A DNA stretch of 64,000 nucleotides from Dactylonectria macrodidyma (lineage: Eukaryota > Ascomycota > Sordariomycetes > Hypocreales > Nectriaceae), in assembly GCA_020744425.1 (NCBI GenBank), contig JAGMUV010000028.1, forward strand, positions 496,001 through 560,000, written 5' to 3'. Under the pieces are notes generated by a model that had not been told where the DNA came from, did not search any database, and saw nothing but the letters and a program-made list of their open reading frames with translations. Position numbers and translations under genes: made by a program. The first letter of the stretch is position 1; each line of letters begins with the position of its first letter. Shown here piece after piece: positions 1 through 12,838 of the stretch.

Positions 1-1424
1 GTGGCACCGATGGTGACATTGTAGAGGAAGCAGTATATGAGGATCATGGCGACAGCTCCTTTGAGTTCCGCGGTCGAGCCACCAACAGCCAGTCCGCCCA
101 TAACCCACAGAATGACTGTCAAGCCGATAGTACCATACAGCGTCAAGTCGCGGCGGCCAACTTTATCGATCAGGTACCAGGAGATGACGTTGCCGACCAT
201 GGACAGGACTTGCTGGATAATCTGCAGCTTGAAAGACATATCCGTGCTGTAACCAGCCAATTGCGCGTAGTAGGTCGAGTACGAGGCAGCAAAGACAATT
301 CCGGTAAACTGCTGGATGACCAAAGGCGCAATCGAAACCAGGGTGCGACGGAGGTTAGACTTGCGGAAGCATTCGAGGTAGGTTACACCTTCCGTCTCGC
401 TTCGAATCTCATCCAGCGTTATCTTGATGGTTGTCAAGCGTCTGACGTCTTCGCCCGTCTCTGAGCTATAACCAAGGCGGCGGAGGCTATCCAGCGCCCG
501 GTCGTCGCGTCCCTTGCTGATGAGCCACCAAGGCGATCTCGAATAAGGTCAGCATGCGCTCCGTTTCGGCCAAGGTGTTCACTTACTCTGGCACGAAGAA
601 AACGAAGGCGGCTGAGATAGCGGCAAAGCCATACTGAGAGCAGAATACGGAACGGTATGCCCATCTGTTGCCGACATGGCCCTCACTGTTGACGATCAAA
701 GCCACAGTGAAGGGGCCAACGGTGTATGACAGGGCGATGAGACAGGTCACCAGACCGCGAAGAGCAAGAGGTACAATCTGCCGATAGTAAGTGAGTTTCA
801 CGTCAAGCCATACTTGCAAGGCTCATCCACAACATAGGGTATCCTGACCTCGCCAACATATGTGCCCGAAACGGCCTGTAGTGTACCAACGGCAAAGCCA
901 TTGAGGAACTTGCCACCGAAAAACTGCTCATTTGTAGTGGCCACAAACTCGACCGTGATCGCGGCGAAGGAGATGACGAGGGCAATGACCATGGTGTTTC
1001 GTCGACCGATCCAATCTGCGACTTGACCGGATGCCAGCGCTCCAATGACCTGTCTATTCTGGAGTTAGTGCTTGCTTGGCTTTGAGTAAACCACCCTGAT
1101 GTTGACTCACGATGCGACGGGTGCACCACTGAAAGCAGCCTGCCATTTAGCCGAGAGGACGTAGTCACCGTCGAAAAAGGAACCAAAGTCCTTTCGAAAT
1201 TGTGGGATGCTGATAACAATACCCGAGGCCTGGTTCTCGTAGCTGACTAGGAGGACAGTCCAAACGGCATAGAGACACCAAAGAAAGGCTCGAGGATTGC
1301 GTCTGATTGCTCGCCACTTGGTGGCTTCGCGATCTTCCTGGTCCGTCAAGCGGGCGTCTTGCTGATTGACTGTGTCCTCGACGTGGGCTGGCTGCGCAGC
1401 CTTTTCCGCCTCTAGAGATGGCAT
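1..1424 (-). CDS. MFS sugar (alpha-glucoside/hexose type) transporter, C-terminus cut by the window edge
   Basis: A plasma-membrane proton/sugar symporter of the major facilitator superfamily. Four exons can be read on the minus strand: 1424-1111, 1053-849, 777-587 and 537 to the left edge, with GT..AG borders that keep one frame. The N-terminal 60 residues are hydrophilic. The first membrane segment is followed by the loop containing KDFG and GDYVLSAKWQ, typical of maltose permease relatives. After it come the GQVADWIGRR loop (sugar porter signature), TYVGEIVPLALRG, and the PESPWWLISKGR motif after helix 6 (the last two are seen only after splicing). The last readable part, with GRRDLTLYG, is the second-half sugar porter signature near helix 9. 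The C-terminal helices lie outside the window. Substrate cannot be told from sequence; the closest resemblance I see is to fungal maltose/alpha-glucoside permeases. No frameshift seen. Confidence 0.88.
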
Positions 1425-1804
1425 TGTTGCGCGTCTGAGGTAGTGAACAAAGATGATGGAAGCAAGTGATAGATCAAGCTAATTCTGGGCTGTATGGTTG
1501 GCATTAGAAGGGTGATTGATGTTGACGTTTTTATAACGTGGTCATTTATAGCACTCGCCTATTTCTCCACACTCCTCCGCAAATCTTGCCTGCTCGCATG
1601 GGCACCCTTGGGGTAATTAGACTCTAGGCCGAAAGAGGCAGTTTGTGCCTCCGGCTTACAATTTTGGCTACCCCCCTGCCTTGTTCTTCGGCGCCACCGG
1701 GTGACCCTTTCAAAGGTCACTACGATTCATGCGCAAGGACCGATAGAGACCTTCTGTAGCAAGTCTAACCCTCTATTCCAGGCGGATGGTCACAAGCCTA
1801 TTTG
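1425..1804. other. Intergenic, probable promoter of the sugar transporter
   Basis: No reading frame of note. It lies 5' of the minus-strand transporter, so it should hold that gene's promoter, and it separates it from the NmrA-like relic. No clear regulatory site recognised. Confidence 0.4.
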
Positions 1805-2680
1805 CTAAATAAGGGAGTCCCTCACACTTTCCAAAGCCTGCTTGAAGTCGCGGACCTTGCCTTCAACACCCAGTTCCTGAAGAGTAATGACTCGTCCAGG
1901 CTCCAACTGATTCCAATCGGGAAACTCTTCGCTCCACCGCAACTGAGCAGCAATCTCAAGGCCAGCAGCACCCCAGATTTTCTCAATTGTCTTGTCTGAC
2001 ACATCCACGTACGCACCCCGCCGCCCCGAATCACTCTCCCAAAGTTGCCGCCACATCCGGCATTTTGAGATAGTCGGTAATGACGATTGCAGCCTTACCG
2101 AAAGCCTTTGAACCAGCTTCCAGGATCCCGTCTACGACCGCACCAACATTATGTTGGACATCCCCGGAGATAGAAAGAACTGCATCCTCTCTGCTAGGCT
2201 GAATCCACGAATAGACATCAGAGCCGGGCTGTGTTTAGTACGGAAGATTAGCCACGCTTTGCCTGCGAATTTGGACGAACAGGAACCATGAGACATATAC
2301 AAGAGTTGCCAACTTTGCCCAGTCTCTGCGATGTACTTACCAAAGGAACAAATTTCATCATGGGGTTAAACGCCATATTTGATGGATACCAACCGAGCCA
2401 GACACGGGTTGCTTTGGCCGCCAGATCTGGCAGGTTCTCCTCAACCCAGTCATAGGCTGCGTGCTTGAAGTCAAAATGCGGAACCGGTAGTTTGCCACTC
2501 GATGAAACACTCGCGGGGGGCAACGAGCTCATGACATAATGCTTGTGGCCTGGGATCTGAGCCACCGCCTTCGCAATGTTGATCTGCTGCTGCTTTCCGC
2601 TTCGCCAGCCGCCTCGCGACCCTCTTTCATCACCAATCCCCCGTAATGGACGGTCAGCAACGAGAGCTACTCTCTTAAAC
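1805..2680 (-). pseudogene. NmrA-like (SDR, NAD(P)-binding) protein relic, 5' truncated and frameshifted
   Basis: Minus-strand reading frames resemble the middle and C-terminal parts of NmrA-like/isoflavone-reductase-like proteins, which are Rossmann-fold regulators or reductases. From about 2640 the frame gives INIAKAVAQIPGHKHYVMSS, then a segment with FDFKHAAYDWVEENLP, followed by WLGWYPSNMAFNPMMKFVPL. A plausible intron (GTAAGTAC at about 2338 to the AG near 2234) leads to a segment ending KMPDVAATLGE and a stop; the tail, from SDSGRRGAYVDVS to the end at 1805, is in another frame, so a frameshift lies near 2040. The N-terminal nucleotide-binding GxxGxxG part is missing: upstream the sequence runs into the pyrimidine-rich tract. 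Called a pseudogene on both grounds. Confidence 0.6.
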
Positions 2681-2965
2681 TAACTTTTTATCTCCTCTTT
2701 ATTTCCTTAGCTTCTTTACTTCCTTAACTTTCCTTCTTTTCCTAGCTCTTCCTTTTCTCTTTCTTTAATTTCCTTTATTTCCTTTATCTTATATTTCTAG
2801 CTTGTTTCTAGCTTTCCTTACTCTTTTCCTTATTTTTCTTTTCTTATTATCTCTCTCTTTACTTTCTCTTCCTTTATTTTCCTTATTTTCTTTAAAAAGG
2901 ATATCTCTATACCTAGATTAGAAAACAACTTAGCACTTTAGCTTTAGATAGCAAATATACCTAAC
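2681..2965. repeat. Pyrimidine-rich low-complexity tract
   Basis: About 280 bases are almost entirely C and T on the plus strand with scattered TTA and TAG, built of loosely repeated TTTCCTTTA/CTTCCTT words. It separates two gene relics that are both truncated on the side facing it: the NmrA-like relic (minus) and the arrestin-like relic (plus). It could be an expanded simple repeat or the remains of an inserted element. Confidence 0.7.
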
Positions 2966-3005
2966 ACTTACCCTAAGTCTGCATGGCGAAGCCCTTGAGT
3001 AAAGG

Positions 3006-3868
3006 ATGTTGCGACTAGGCCCCATGAGCAGAGACGACCCGGAGAGACTATATACTGGCAGCCGGCCAGCACGCAGGTATGGTTGGCGCATGGCCTGGGG
3101 TTGGGAAAAGGACGACATGGCCCCCGTCATCACCCAAGTTATCTACTCGATCAAGGCCACCATTTTCCACAAGACGTGCGCCGACCAGCCCTACTCGATA
3201 TGCACCGAAGCTGCCATGAGGGTCAATGTCATTGCCCCATCTCTCGAACAACCCCCGTTAAGCATTTACAAGTTCAACAAGCGGTACGCTCTCACCAAGA
3301 CGAAACAGATCCGCAGGGGTCTGTTAGGTGGAAACCTGGGCCAGGTCACTGTCGCAGCTGCGCAGGCCCAGATAGTGCACCTCTACCCAGACGGACGCGG
3401 CGACGGCCAGTCCTCGTTGCCCATCAGCTTGACCTTTAAGCCTACGGCGCTGGACGTGATGCCGCCGCAGCTGACCAAGATGAGCGCAAAGATTCGATCG
3501 TACACTTGGTACCAGCCCAGCCAAGTCTCCGGGATGCCTGACCTCAGGGGAACCGGAGAGCCCTTTACAATCAGCGTGCCACTTTGCTTGGAGCCGCACA
3601 GTCCCTTGAATTGGTCGCAGCATCTCGACACGACATCGGCAAGCAGCCGAGGATCAGGCAAGCCGCCTCTCTTTCACTCCACAACTCTGGAAGTTTTATT
3701 CCAACTTCGACCTCGACTAAGACCTTCCTGCCGACATTTCATTTATGTCTCATTTCGCGAACATACGCCATTCATCTAAGTCTCTACGTCAACAACGCCG
3801 AGGTAGAACTAGTTGTACGGATACAGATTGCGATTGATGCGGCCCCAGGCGTATTCGTAGATAAGTAG
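3006..3868 (+). pseudogene. Arrestin-like domain protein, 5' truncated with a 3' frameshift
   Basis: Fungal arrestin-related proteins act as adaptors between ubiquitin ligases and membrane cargo. The frame from 3006 contains WGWEKDDMAPVITQVIYSIK, matching the end of the arrestin N domain, and GLLGGNLGQVTVAAAQ with a downstream segment like the arrestin C domain. The expected conserved end, FLPTFHLCLISRTYAIHLSL, lies in the next frame (up to the stop at 3868), so the frame changes between about 3700 and 3722. The first part of the N domain (about 100-150 residues in relatives) is absent, and upstream lies the low-complexity tract. An assembly error could explain the frameshift but not the missing 5' end. 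Confidence 0.6.
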
Positions 3869-4291
3869 ATAAAATACCCGTTTGTTCTCAGAAATCGGCT
3901 TGGATATTTAATACATTGTTTCTTTGTCACTTCCATGACCAACTATTGCTTCCGCGTAGATGAAGAAATCTCGTGTTCAGACGATTGTCCTAATGAGTTT
4001 AGGCGCGCGCCTTGTCGATGACACGACCCCCACGGCTTACACGGGTTGCGTCACGTCGTGAAAAAGCCACAACGGATGGCGCTGGGAATGGATGGAGCTA
4101 GTTATAAGCGGAATCGAAATAGGTCTAGGTCCAGTCCGTCTCGTCACTCGTGTCCGCACGCACTAACCATATCTCATGTCTCATGAGGGGTCTGTCTGAC
4201 GCACACCAAAAGAAACGTGGCTCCTCCATGACAAGGCCCAAGGAAAACCTCTGCCTTCACGCTTCCAACCGCACATTTCTCTCAGCAAAAC
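3869..4291. other. Intergenic; upstream region of the Zn2Cys6 regulator
   Basis: No gene seen. Probably contains the promoter of the regulator that starts near 4292. Confidence 0.35.
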
Positions 4292-6091
4292 ATGCTCATT
4301 CCGCGGCCGCGTGATTGGACAAGATTGAGTTGGATCTTTCGTTCCCCCGCTTCTCTCCGCACCAACACGAATAGCGAGTCTACAGTGGTCGCCCAAGTCT
4401 CCAGCCATGACGACCAAGAACGTACGTCTCGATTCCCTACCGCCAAACCGCGATGTGGCATCCAGAGGCAAGTGTCCCCCCCGCGTCATGGTACATACTA
4501 CGTACTAGACTACAGTACATACCTCAAAGCGGTGCCTAACAGCTCAGACTGCCGCCTGTGCACCAAACGACGCATCAGATGTGACCGCACCCTTCCGGAG
4601 TGCCGGAAATGCACCAGCCGCAAGCTATCCTGCCCCGGCTTCGACCCCGTTCCGCTAAGATGGGACCAGGGCGTGGCAAGCAGGGGAAAGCTCTCTGGCA
4701 GAGCCATCCCTGTCGTACCGCCGGCTAGACGCATGGATGAAGCAGGGCCGTTGAGCAAATCTGACATGGACGAACCCGATGCCTCTGCGGAGACTGAGAG
4801 ACGGGAACATGGTGTCCGTGCCGTGGAAAATTGCGCCAAGTCTCCTCCAGACTTCTCCACGCTCATTCCATGTCTGACGGAAGAACTGGGCCTCGTTGGG
4901 CATTATCTGTCGACTGCTTCCGTGGACAATCTGCTCAGCTATTTCTGTAACCAAGTCACCCCCATGCTGCTCTGGCTAGACGGACCACACAACACATGGC
5001 GAAATAGCATTCCAGGTCTTGCAAGAGACTCCGAGTGTCTTCGACTGTCGATTATGGGCCTCGCTGCCGCTCATCTATCCGTCACCTGTGCGGGGAGCAA
5101 CAATAAGGCTGTGCTTCTCCATTACAACCGCAACCTACGGGACGCAAGCCTACGAGACTTGAATCATAAGATGAGCTTAGAACTGACCCGCGGCGATCCC
5201 ATGGACGAACAAAATAATGGGGATTCAAATGTGGCCGAAATACTCGCCACCATGCTCATGTTGTGCTTTGCAGAGATGCTGACGCCCGAGTCGACAGACT
5301 GGAAGCTTCACCTTCGCGCTTGTCGCGCTTTTATGGAACGACACAGCATCAAAACGTGGCGAGAAGAACCACAAGGCTCAGTAGTCAGGTTCCTTTTCAA
5401 GGAGGCGCTCGATCTCGAGACATATGCTAATATTTCGACCTTTACGAGGACGCCGAATCTGGCTCTGAAACCGTCTCGAAACTCCACGTTTGACAGGCAT
5501 TTCTGGATCTTTACGGACCTGCTGCACGAGATCACCATGGAAGAGAGGCGGCTCTACAATCTTGAACAAGAAGGACGCCAGTTACCAGACATGGACATTG
5601 GCATATGGAAAGCGAAACTTGAACTTGCGCACAGCATGGCCTCTGCTTGTATCGGCTCAGTGCTGGACCCGGACTACAGAAACCGAAGGTCCTTCAACGA
5701 GGTCATTCGCGCCCACTACTACGCGGGCCTCGTATACTGCCACCAAGCCCTTGTGCGCAGCGCTGATTCCGCAGAGAGCATGGCAGCAATGGTCGATCAG
5801 CTCTTCCATGAGATTCTCGCCGCCACCAGTGCGGTACCGACGTGCACCATCTTCTGCCACGACCTCTTCTTCCCGCTGTTCTTAGCTGGGACGGAATGCC
5901 GCGCAAACCCGCATCGACAACGCATCGTTCAGGGCCTTTTCGAAACGACGGTTTCGAAGACTGGATTGTGGTGCAATAACGGAGGGCTCGCATTTCTGCG
6001 GAAATTTTGGGCGTCCGAGGACTTTTCTGGAAATTGGATCCATTTTGCTCGGGAAAAGGAGTCACACATCAGCCCGTTTCTTATCTTCTAA
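4292..6091 (+). CDS. Zn2Cys6 transcription factor with fungal-specific regulatory domain
   Basis: A 599-residue open frame. The zinc binuclear cluster starts at residue 87, C-x2-C-x6-C-x6-C-x2-C-x6-C (DCRLCTKRRIRCDRT onward), followed by a basic, proline-rich linker. From about residue 190 the protein matches the Fungal_trans_2 type regulatory domain (LTEELGLVGHYLSTASVDNL, then LRLSIMGLAAAHLS and a long helical region with FHEILAATSAV near the end). Expected role: sequence-specific nuclear transcription factor. The stretch before the zinc cluster is unlike the family and contains a good donor-like GTACGT near 4422, so the true start and a first intron are uncertain; I could not find a splice that keeps the frame. 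Target genes unknown; the nearest intact neighbour is the GH43 gene 2 kb away. Confidence 0.82.
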   Translation: MLIPRPRDWTRLSWIFRSPASLRTNTNSESTVVAQVSSHDDQERTSRFPTAKPRCGIQRQVSPPRHGTYYVLDYSTYLKAVPNSSDCRLCTKRRIRCDRTLPECRKCTSRKLSCPGFDPVPLRWDQGVASRGKLSGRAIPVVPPARRMDEAGPLSKSDMDEPDASAETERREHGVRAVENCAKSPPDFSTLIPCLTEELGLVGHYLSTASVDNLLSYFCNQVTPMLLWLDGPHNTWRNSIPGLARDSECLRLSIMGLAAAHLSVTCAGSNNKAVLLHYNRNLRDASLRDLNHKMSLELTRGDPMDEQNNGDSNVAEILATMLMLCFAEMLTPESTDWKLHLRACRAFMERHSIKTWREEPQGSVVRFLFKEALDLETYANISTFTRTPNLALKPSRNSTFDRHFWIFTDLLHEITMEERRLYNLEQEGRQLPDMDIGIWKAKLELAHSMASACIGSVLDPDYRNRRSFNEVIRAHYYAGLVYCHQALVRSADSAESMAAMVDQLFHEILAATSAVPTCTIFCHDLFFPLFLAGTECRANPHRQRIVQGLFETTVSKTGLWCNNGGLAFLRKFWASEDFSGNWIHFAREKESHISPFLIF

Positions 6092-8095
6092 GACGACAAA
6101 AATTGGTCGTAATTATCCAGGTACAGAATGACTCACAGGAATACCAATTAGACCAGGATCTTGATCCGGTAGGTCGCGTGAGAAACAATAGTGCGATGAG
6201 ATGAAGCAACCTTGATGTCGTCACAAGTTTTTCTGGACATGGTTGTTTTCCCCTTCATACTTTGACGGCGGGGTTGAATTAAAACTCGGTGTTAGCATTG
6301 AACTGGCTACGTACGCTTGCTGGATATGGCAGTCCGGGAGAGAAAACCTCGTGGAGACAACGGAGAGTCAAGAGTGGAGAGCGGGAATGCGGCTAAGCTG
6401 GATACAGGAGCTCGGAGGAGAAAAGCATTGACAGTGAGAGTTTGCACCAGGGGATTGTAGTCAGCTACTTTATCTGGTGATGACGAATATCTATCTCTTA
6501 GTTACTATCAGTTCTCGACGGACCTAAGCATACTCTTGCAAGCATGTCAAAATTAGTCCGTACCCTTGAAAACGGGACGACAGGCACCTCGTTTGTCCGA
6601 ACAAGGGCAAGAAGGTTGACGTACTACTGCGATGCCCCGGGCCGTCACGATGCCGAATAAGCTCCATATGGGGATCCTGGTGCTGTTGTTGGCACTGAAG
6701 ATGAGCCAATAGAAAGCTAAAGTCGACCATTTGACGGTCACCCACCAGTGTAGGTTGAAGCTGCAGTAGAGCTTGAACTCGTTGCGAGGTTTGAAGCTTT
6801 GAAAAAATTTGAAAAATGTCAAAACAATCTCGGACGATAACCCTTGAACCAGACAGCGGCTGAGCAATAAAAGTTTATCCCATTACCAATTCCGTCTGAA
6901 CTCATAAAAGGCAATCCTAAGTACCCCCGCCCCGACTGTGGGTTTCTTATGGTCCGAATGGGAAGGATGTGGCACTCATTTCGGTGTCTGGTTCTTCCGG
7001 GCAGCTCCGCTCAGCCTCCCGGCGACTCCCCCACTCAGGCACACGACCACTCTGCCACAGTCACAAGCGGACCCTAGTAAGGATCCACGCGGGACACCGC
7101 TATCCGCAGCCATTGAAGACAGACGCCCACCCAAAGAAAAACCGGGGCCTAAACCTCTTTTGGGAAGATATGAATCTCTTAAACCTACTGTCTGTGTAGG
7201 TGAGTGAATAGTAAAGGATTAGAATTAATATACCTAGTACGAAGATGGCGAAGCTGACCACCCTTATCAATCTCCTAAATAACTGATCGCTTCGACGCTC
7301 CTATATTAAGCGCGAGTGGCAGAGGACCTAGTATCTGAGCTAGACTCTTGGTAAAATCATTTGCAACCACCTCGTTAGCTTTCTTGTTCTAACTGAACAT
7401 TGACATCATTCTGATCCTGCAAATCTTGTCCTTGGCGTAGAGTTAGACTTCTTACTTCCCGTAACCCTTTCTTTTTGGCCCGTCGGCGCCGACGATTACG
7501 GCCTGACATGCATACGTCACGGGTTCAAGACCCACACACAAATTTCTCACCAACCAAGAGTGATCACGCCAAGACAAGGAAGCGATCACTGTGATCAGTG
7601 CTACGATCACTGTGATCACTTCTATGATCACTACGATCAGCCCTGTAAGTAAGGTGTTGCATCTAGGAGATGGAAGTGATCATATGTGTGAGAAGCTCTT
7701 GCTATTCTTCCTATCTAATGAGGGTCTTTGGGTCAGTCTTATAGACGAAGAGACTGATGATGACCTCGGACAGCCAAGACGGTAGGACATAATAGGATAT
7801 TGATAGGATAATGGGATGATGAAATACTATTAGAACAGTAGGATGCTAAATCTGAGCTATCCGAGAACAGATATTAGTACGCCCTCCATGGGCTGTGCAG
7901 GTTATTCTCGAGTGAGTTTTACAAACACCCAAGAATCGTAAGTCTGTTTTGGTGACACGTCCAATCAGAAACGATATGATTTATCAGTCTAGGCCCTGAT
8001 CTTCTCGCCACATAACATCCGTCGGTGGAGCCCGGGAGGCACTTCTTTGGCGCATAATTCCCCCGAGGTACTATATTTGAACAACAATCCATAGT
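6092..8095. other. Two-kilobase stretch without a supportable gene
   Basis: Only short frames with no recognisable domain. Contains the GATCA repeat described separately. The 3' part (7.8-8.1 kb) would be the 3' flank of the GH43 gene. Confidence 0.4.
7583..7638. repeat. Short tandem/palindromic GATCA repeat
   Basis: The 15-mer CGATCACTGTGATCA, itself nearly palindromic, occurs at 7583-7597 and 7604-7618 (period 21), followed by further degenerate TGATCACTACGATCA copies; another TGATCA lies at 7560. No gene assigned. Confidence 0.75.
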
Positions 8096-10405
<2,310 letters not shown>

Positions 10406-10636
10406 ATGGCCCCCCATGAAGATGGCGAGCTCAGGCTCCAAGACCTCTATCCAGCCTTGAGGCAGCCCTGGTGGCGCGTGCCGCATCCGCTCAAGCTAAA
10501 TCTTCTTCTCGTGATCCCCTTCCTCACTGGTTACGTCTCAGGCTTTGACGCTAGCATGGTCAACGGGATCCAAACAGTGCCCGAGTGGAAAGATGGGAGA
10601 GCACACAAGACTTTCTTCCCGACTGCGGTTGTCTGA
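10406..10636 (+). pseudogene. N-terminal fragment of an MFS sugar transporter
   Basis: The frame matches only the start of fungal hexose/lactose-type permeases: a hydrophilic head, then LNLLLVIPFLTGYVSGFDAS (helix 1) and MVNGIQTVPEWKD (the loop following it). Similarity ends near 10610, where the sequence passes into the minus-strand decarboxylase relic, and the frame stops at 10636. None of the other eleven helices is present. Confidence 0.7.
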
Positions 10637-10639
10637 CGC

Positions 10640-11253
10640 GTTTCTAGAATTTGAAAACCCTTCTGGCGCATGACGAACCAGAGCTTCAGGGAGCGGAACC
10701 TCCGGGCAAGGGGAATCTGCCAGTCGCGGAAATCGACAACACCGTCATCGTCTGATAACTGATGACGCAGGTATGGGGGCTTGACACTGGGAGAGGATTC
10801 AGTGAGGTGGAAACGATGACGCACCTAGCAGAGCAGTCATAACTACCGGTAGGTTGTTATAAGCCACTTTTTGGAAGAGTGAAAGTGCTTGAACGGAGCG
10901 GCAATGGGTTTATTCTCGTCAAGCACGAGGGCAGCGCCAGTGTACGCTGCGTGACATGAACCAAATTTCGTTGGGAGTGTTCACGAGAAGCGAGAGCTCC
11001 CACAATGCCAGGAAAGTCGTCGACGGACAGACCTCGATAATGCCGAGAGTGGCTGTAAGGAAAAAGGGCTCGAGGCCTCCGGTCGCAAGGCCCAGCGAGA
11101 ACGCGGGCCAGATCGTGGCCCTGTAAGGCGAAACCGTTGTCTTCGTTTATAGGAATTGCGATGAACCGTACGCCGAGGATGAGAATCTCGGGGACGAGCC
11201 CCGACATATATCGTCTGCGCCCCCGCCCTGACAGCCACCTCATTCCCCGGACC
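10640..11253 (-). pseudogene. Aromatic-L-amino-acid decarboxylase (group II PLP decarboxylase) relic
   Basis: Pieces of a PLP-dependent decarboxylase lie in several minus-strand frames. Around 11200-11110 is GVRFIAIPINEDNGFALQG, the segment before the central strand of the family; near 11055 LTATLGIIEVC (family: ATLGTT..C) and, in a shifted frame, SVDDFPGIVGAL; then at 10770-10670 FRDWQIPLARRFRSLKLWFV, a hallmark of Dopa/Trp/Tyr decarboxylases. The PLP-lysine segment between them is degenerate. At least two frameshifts and missing N- and C-terminal parts make it non-functional. It separates two sugar transporter fragments on the opposite strand. Confidence 0.75.
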
Positions 11254-11403
11254 CCGGACTCAGGGGCTTAATCATCTCTAGCGCAAAGTTAAACACCCCA
11301 TGCTATCACCAATTTGGCACAACCAAATTGTCTTGAAGCAACCAGTGTGTTTGCAACTTGTCAGGCGTGATACCTAGCAACTTGTATATATGATGATCAC
11401 TGT

Positions 11404-11713
11404 TCTTCATCCGCTTCTTCCTTCATCTTTAGCATCCTAATGGCGACTGGCCTTATGGCCTTTGGCTTTGAAATCATCATCGTCGGCGTTGTTACCGCTT
11501 TCCCAGCCTTGTAGGTCACGCCAATGCACCCTTTCTCCGTATTTTGTTGGCCTTCAAATCCACCCCGGCGTGCTAACACAGCGACACAGGGAGAGATTCG
11601 GTGAGCTTCACAACGGAGTTCCTATTCTGCCATCTATATGGCTATCTCTGTGGAATGCTTCGATGCGGATCGGCTTCCTGCTGGGCTCCGTTTTCCCCAT
11701 TCTCCAGCAGTAA
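11404..11713 (+). pseudogene. Fragment of an MFS sugar transporter related to the gene at 38450-40079
   Basis: MATGLMAFGFEIIIVGVVTA (from 11440) and, after an intron-like GTAGGT..CAG gap (about 11512-11589), RFGELHNGVPILPSIWLSLW plus NASMRIGFLLGSVF correspond closely to the start of the intact minus-strand transporter at 38.4-40.1 kb, including its intron position. The frame stops at 11713 before the first sugar porter signature. A truncated paralogue. Confidence 0.75.
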
Positions 11714-12369
11714 AGGAAACCCCACCAAGCGAGAATGTAGGCAATCTGCCTCTATCTACCGGTACTCCCTTGGAAACACTGGATGTTAGGCAGCTGTGAG
11801 ATTGCTCCTCAGCACGACGGTGCCTACCTTAGGACGGAAGTCGAGCTCCTTCAAGGAGATCCTATCGTGTGTCATGCTTTGGACGAGATTTCGGATGTCA
11901 TCGCTGAACCCATCGTCTGCACATGCTATTCTTCCTATCAGTTAGAGCCCACGACAATCCAGATTAATTCTTACACGAGATGAGAATACGCCCCTTTCGC
12001 TATTTCATTTCGTTATCAAAAACTTCTCTGACTCGCAAGGGCTCATATGTCATGTCGATACGCTCGCCCAATTGGACATAGTCCCATTGATCAGTGACGC
12101 TTGATAGGGAGGTGCCCTATACATGAACGTGGATATCGAGAATCTTGAGGTCTGTAAGTGCCTACGCCAACTGGAGGGTAAACCTCTACTAACCCGGCCA
12201 GTATCTTGCTTGAGCAGCTGCTGCATCCGATCGGCGACCCAGGCTGTTTGGACTAAGGGTGTGAGTGGGTGAGTCGTGGTCCGAGGGTGTGAAGTCCAGA
12301 CCCTAGTTAGAAATCCCGGTATTCGGCATCAGACATCTCACTTCCGGTTAGATCTGCTCTGGCTCCGCT
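11714..12369. other. Intergenic, no recognisable gene
   Basis: Short frames only, between a transporter fragment and an RGS relic. Nothing supported. Confidence 0.35.
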
Positions 12370-12625
12370 CGGGACCTCAGCCGACGACGTCGAACTCGTA
12401 GTTCCGCAATTGCTGCTCGTACTTGGGGCTGCGAAGGAATTTGGGTACCGAGTCCTGTTCTTTGTGTCAGCGGCCGGTCGGCGTGCCCGAGAACGGGCAA
12501 TCGGGGGCTTGGGCGCGGGCGCGGGCGTTAGCCAAACTTACACTAGCCATCAGCTTGAACACGGCGTTTTGGGCGTCCTCGAACAACGACGCCACCTCCT
12601 GGAGCGTCGATATTGAAGGTAATTA
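12370..12625 (-). pseudogene. Fragment of an RGS (regulator of G-protein signalling) domain
   Basis: On the minus strand STLQEVASLFEDAQNAVFKL plus MAS is followed by a GTAAGT donor, an intron-like stretch to an AG near 12450, and DSVPKFLRSPKYEQQLRNYE. Joined, this resembles the last helices of a fungal RGS domain (…VFxLMxxDSVPKFLRxPKY…). Only about 45 residues are recognisable and no full gene surrounds it. Confidence 0.45.
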
Positions 12626-12727
12626 ACTTATGTACTGTACGTAGGCTGGTCTAATAATCATATTTCCCACCACACTCAACCAATCAGATTGCACTATTTA
12701 CTCACCTGACAATATGGGCCTTAAATG

Positions 12728-12838
12728 GGCGGTCCAGTCGGTCCAATGGCCTTGGACTGGACCGCCTGGTCCAGCAAAATTGCTGGACTGGACTGGACTG
12801 AATAGGCGGTCCAGTCCAGGAGCCCATTATGGACCGCC
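12728..12838. repeat. Cluster of inverted and tandem GGTCCAGTCC repeats
   Basis: GGCGGTCCAGTC (12728), its reverse complement GGACTGGACCGCC (12754), the hairpin GTCCAGCAAAATTGCTGGAC, GGACTGGACTGGACTG, GGCGGTCCAGTCC (12805) and GGACCGCC (12831) are packed into 110 bases. The layout could fold into nested hairpins, as in a small MITE or a rearranged element end. Confidence 0.75.

Noticed and set aside
3006..3779. Complete 257-residue gene on the plus strand
   Set aside because: The last 20-25 residues are unlike the arrestin family, whose conserved end is in the next frame; the N-terminal domain is missing.
6524..6867. Minus-strand frames with hydrophobic text (73 and 104 codons)
   Set aside because: No domain, no good start context, no splice partners, overlapping frames on the same strand.
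7430..7545. tRNA gene, because of a B-box-like GGGTTCAAGACCC near 7518
   Set aside because: The T arm pairs only three bases and no A box, acceptor stem or anticodon arm can be formed upstream.
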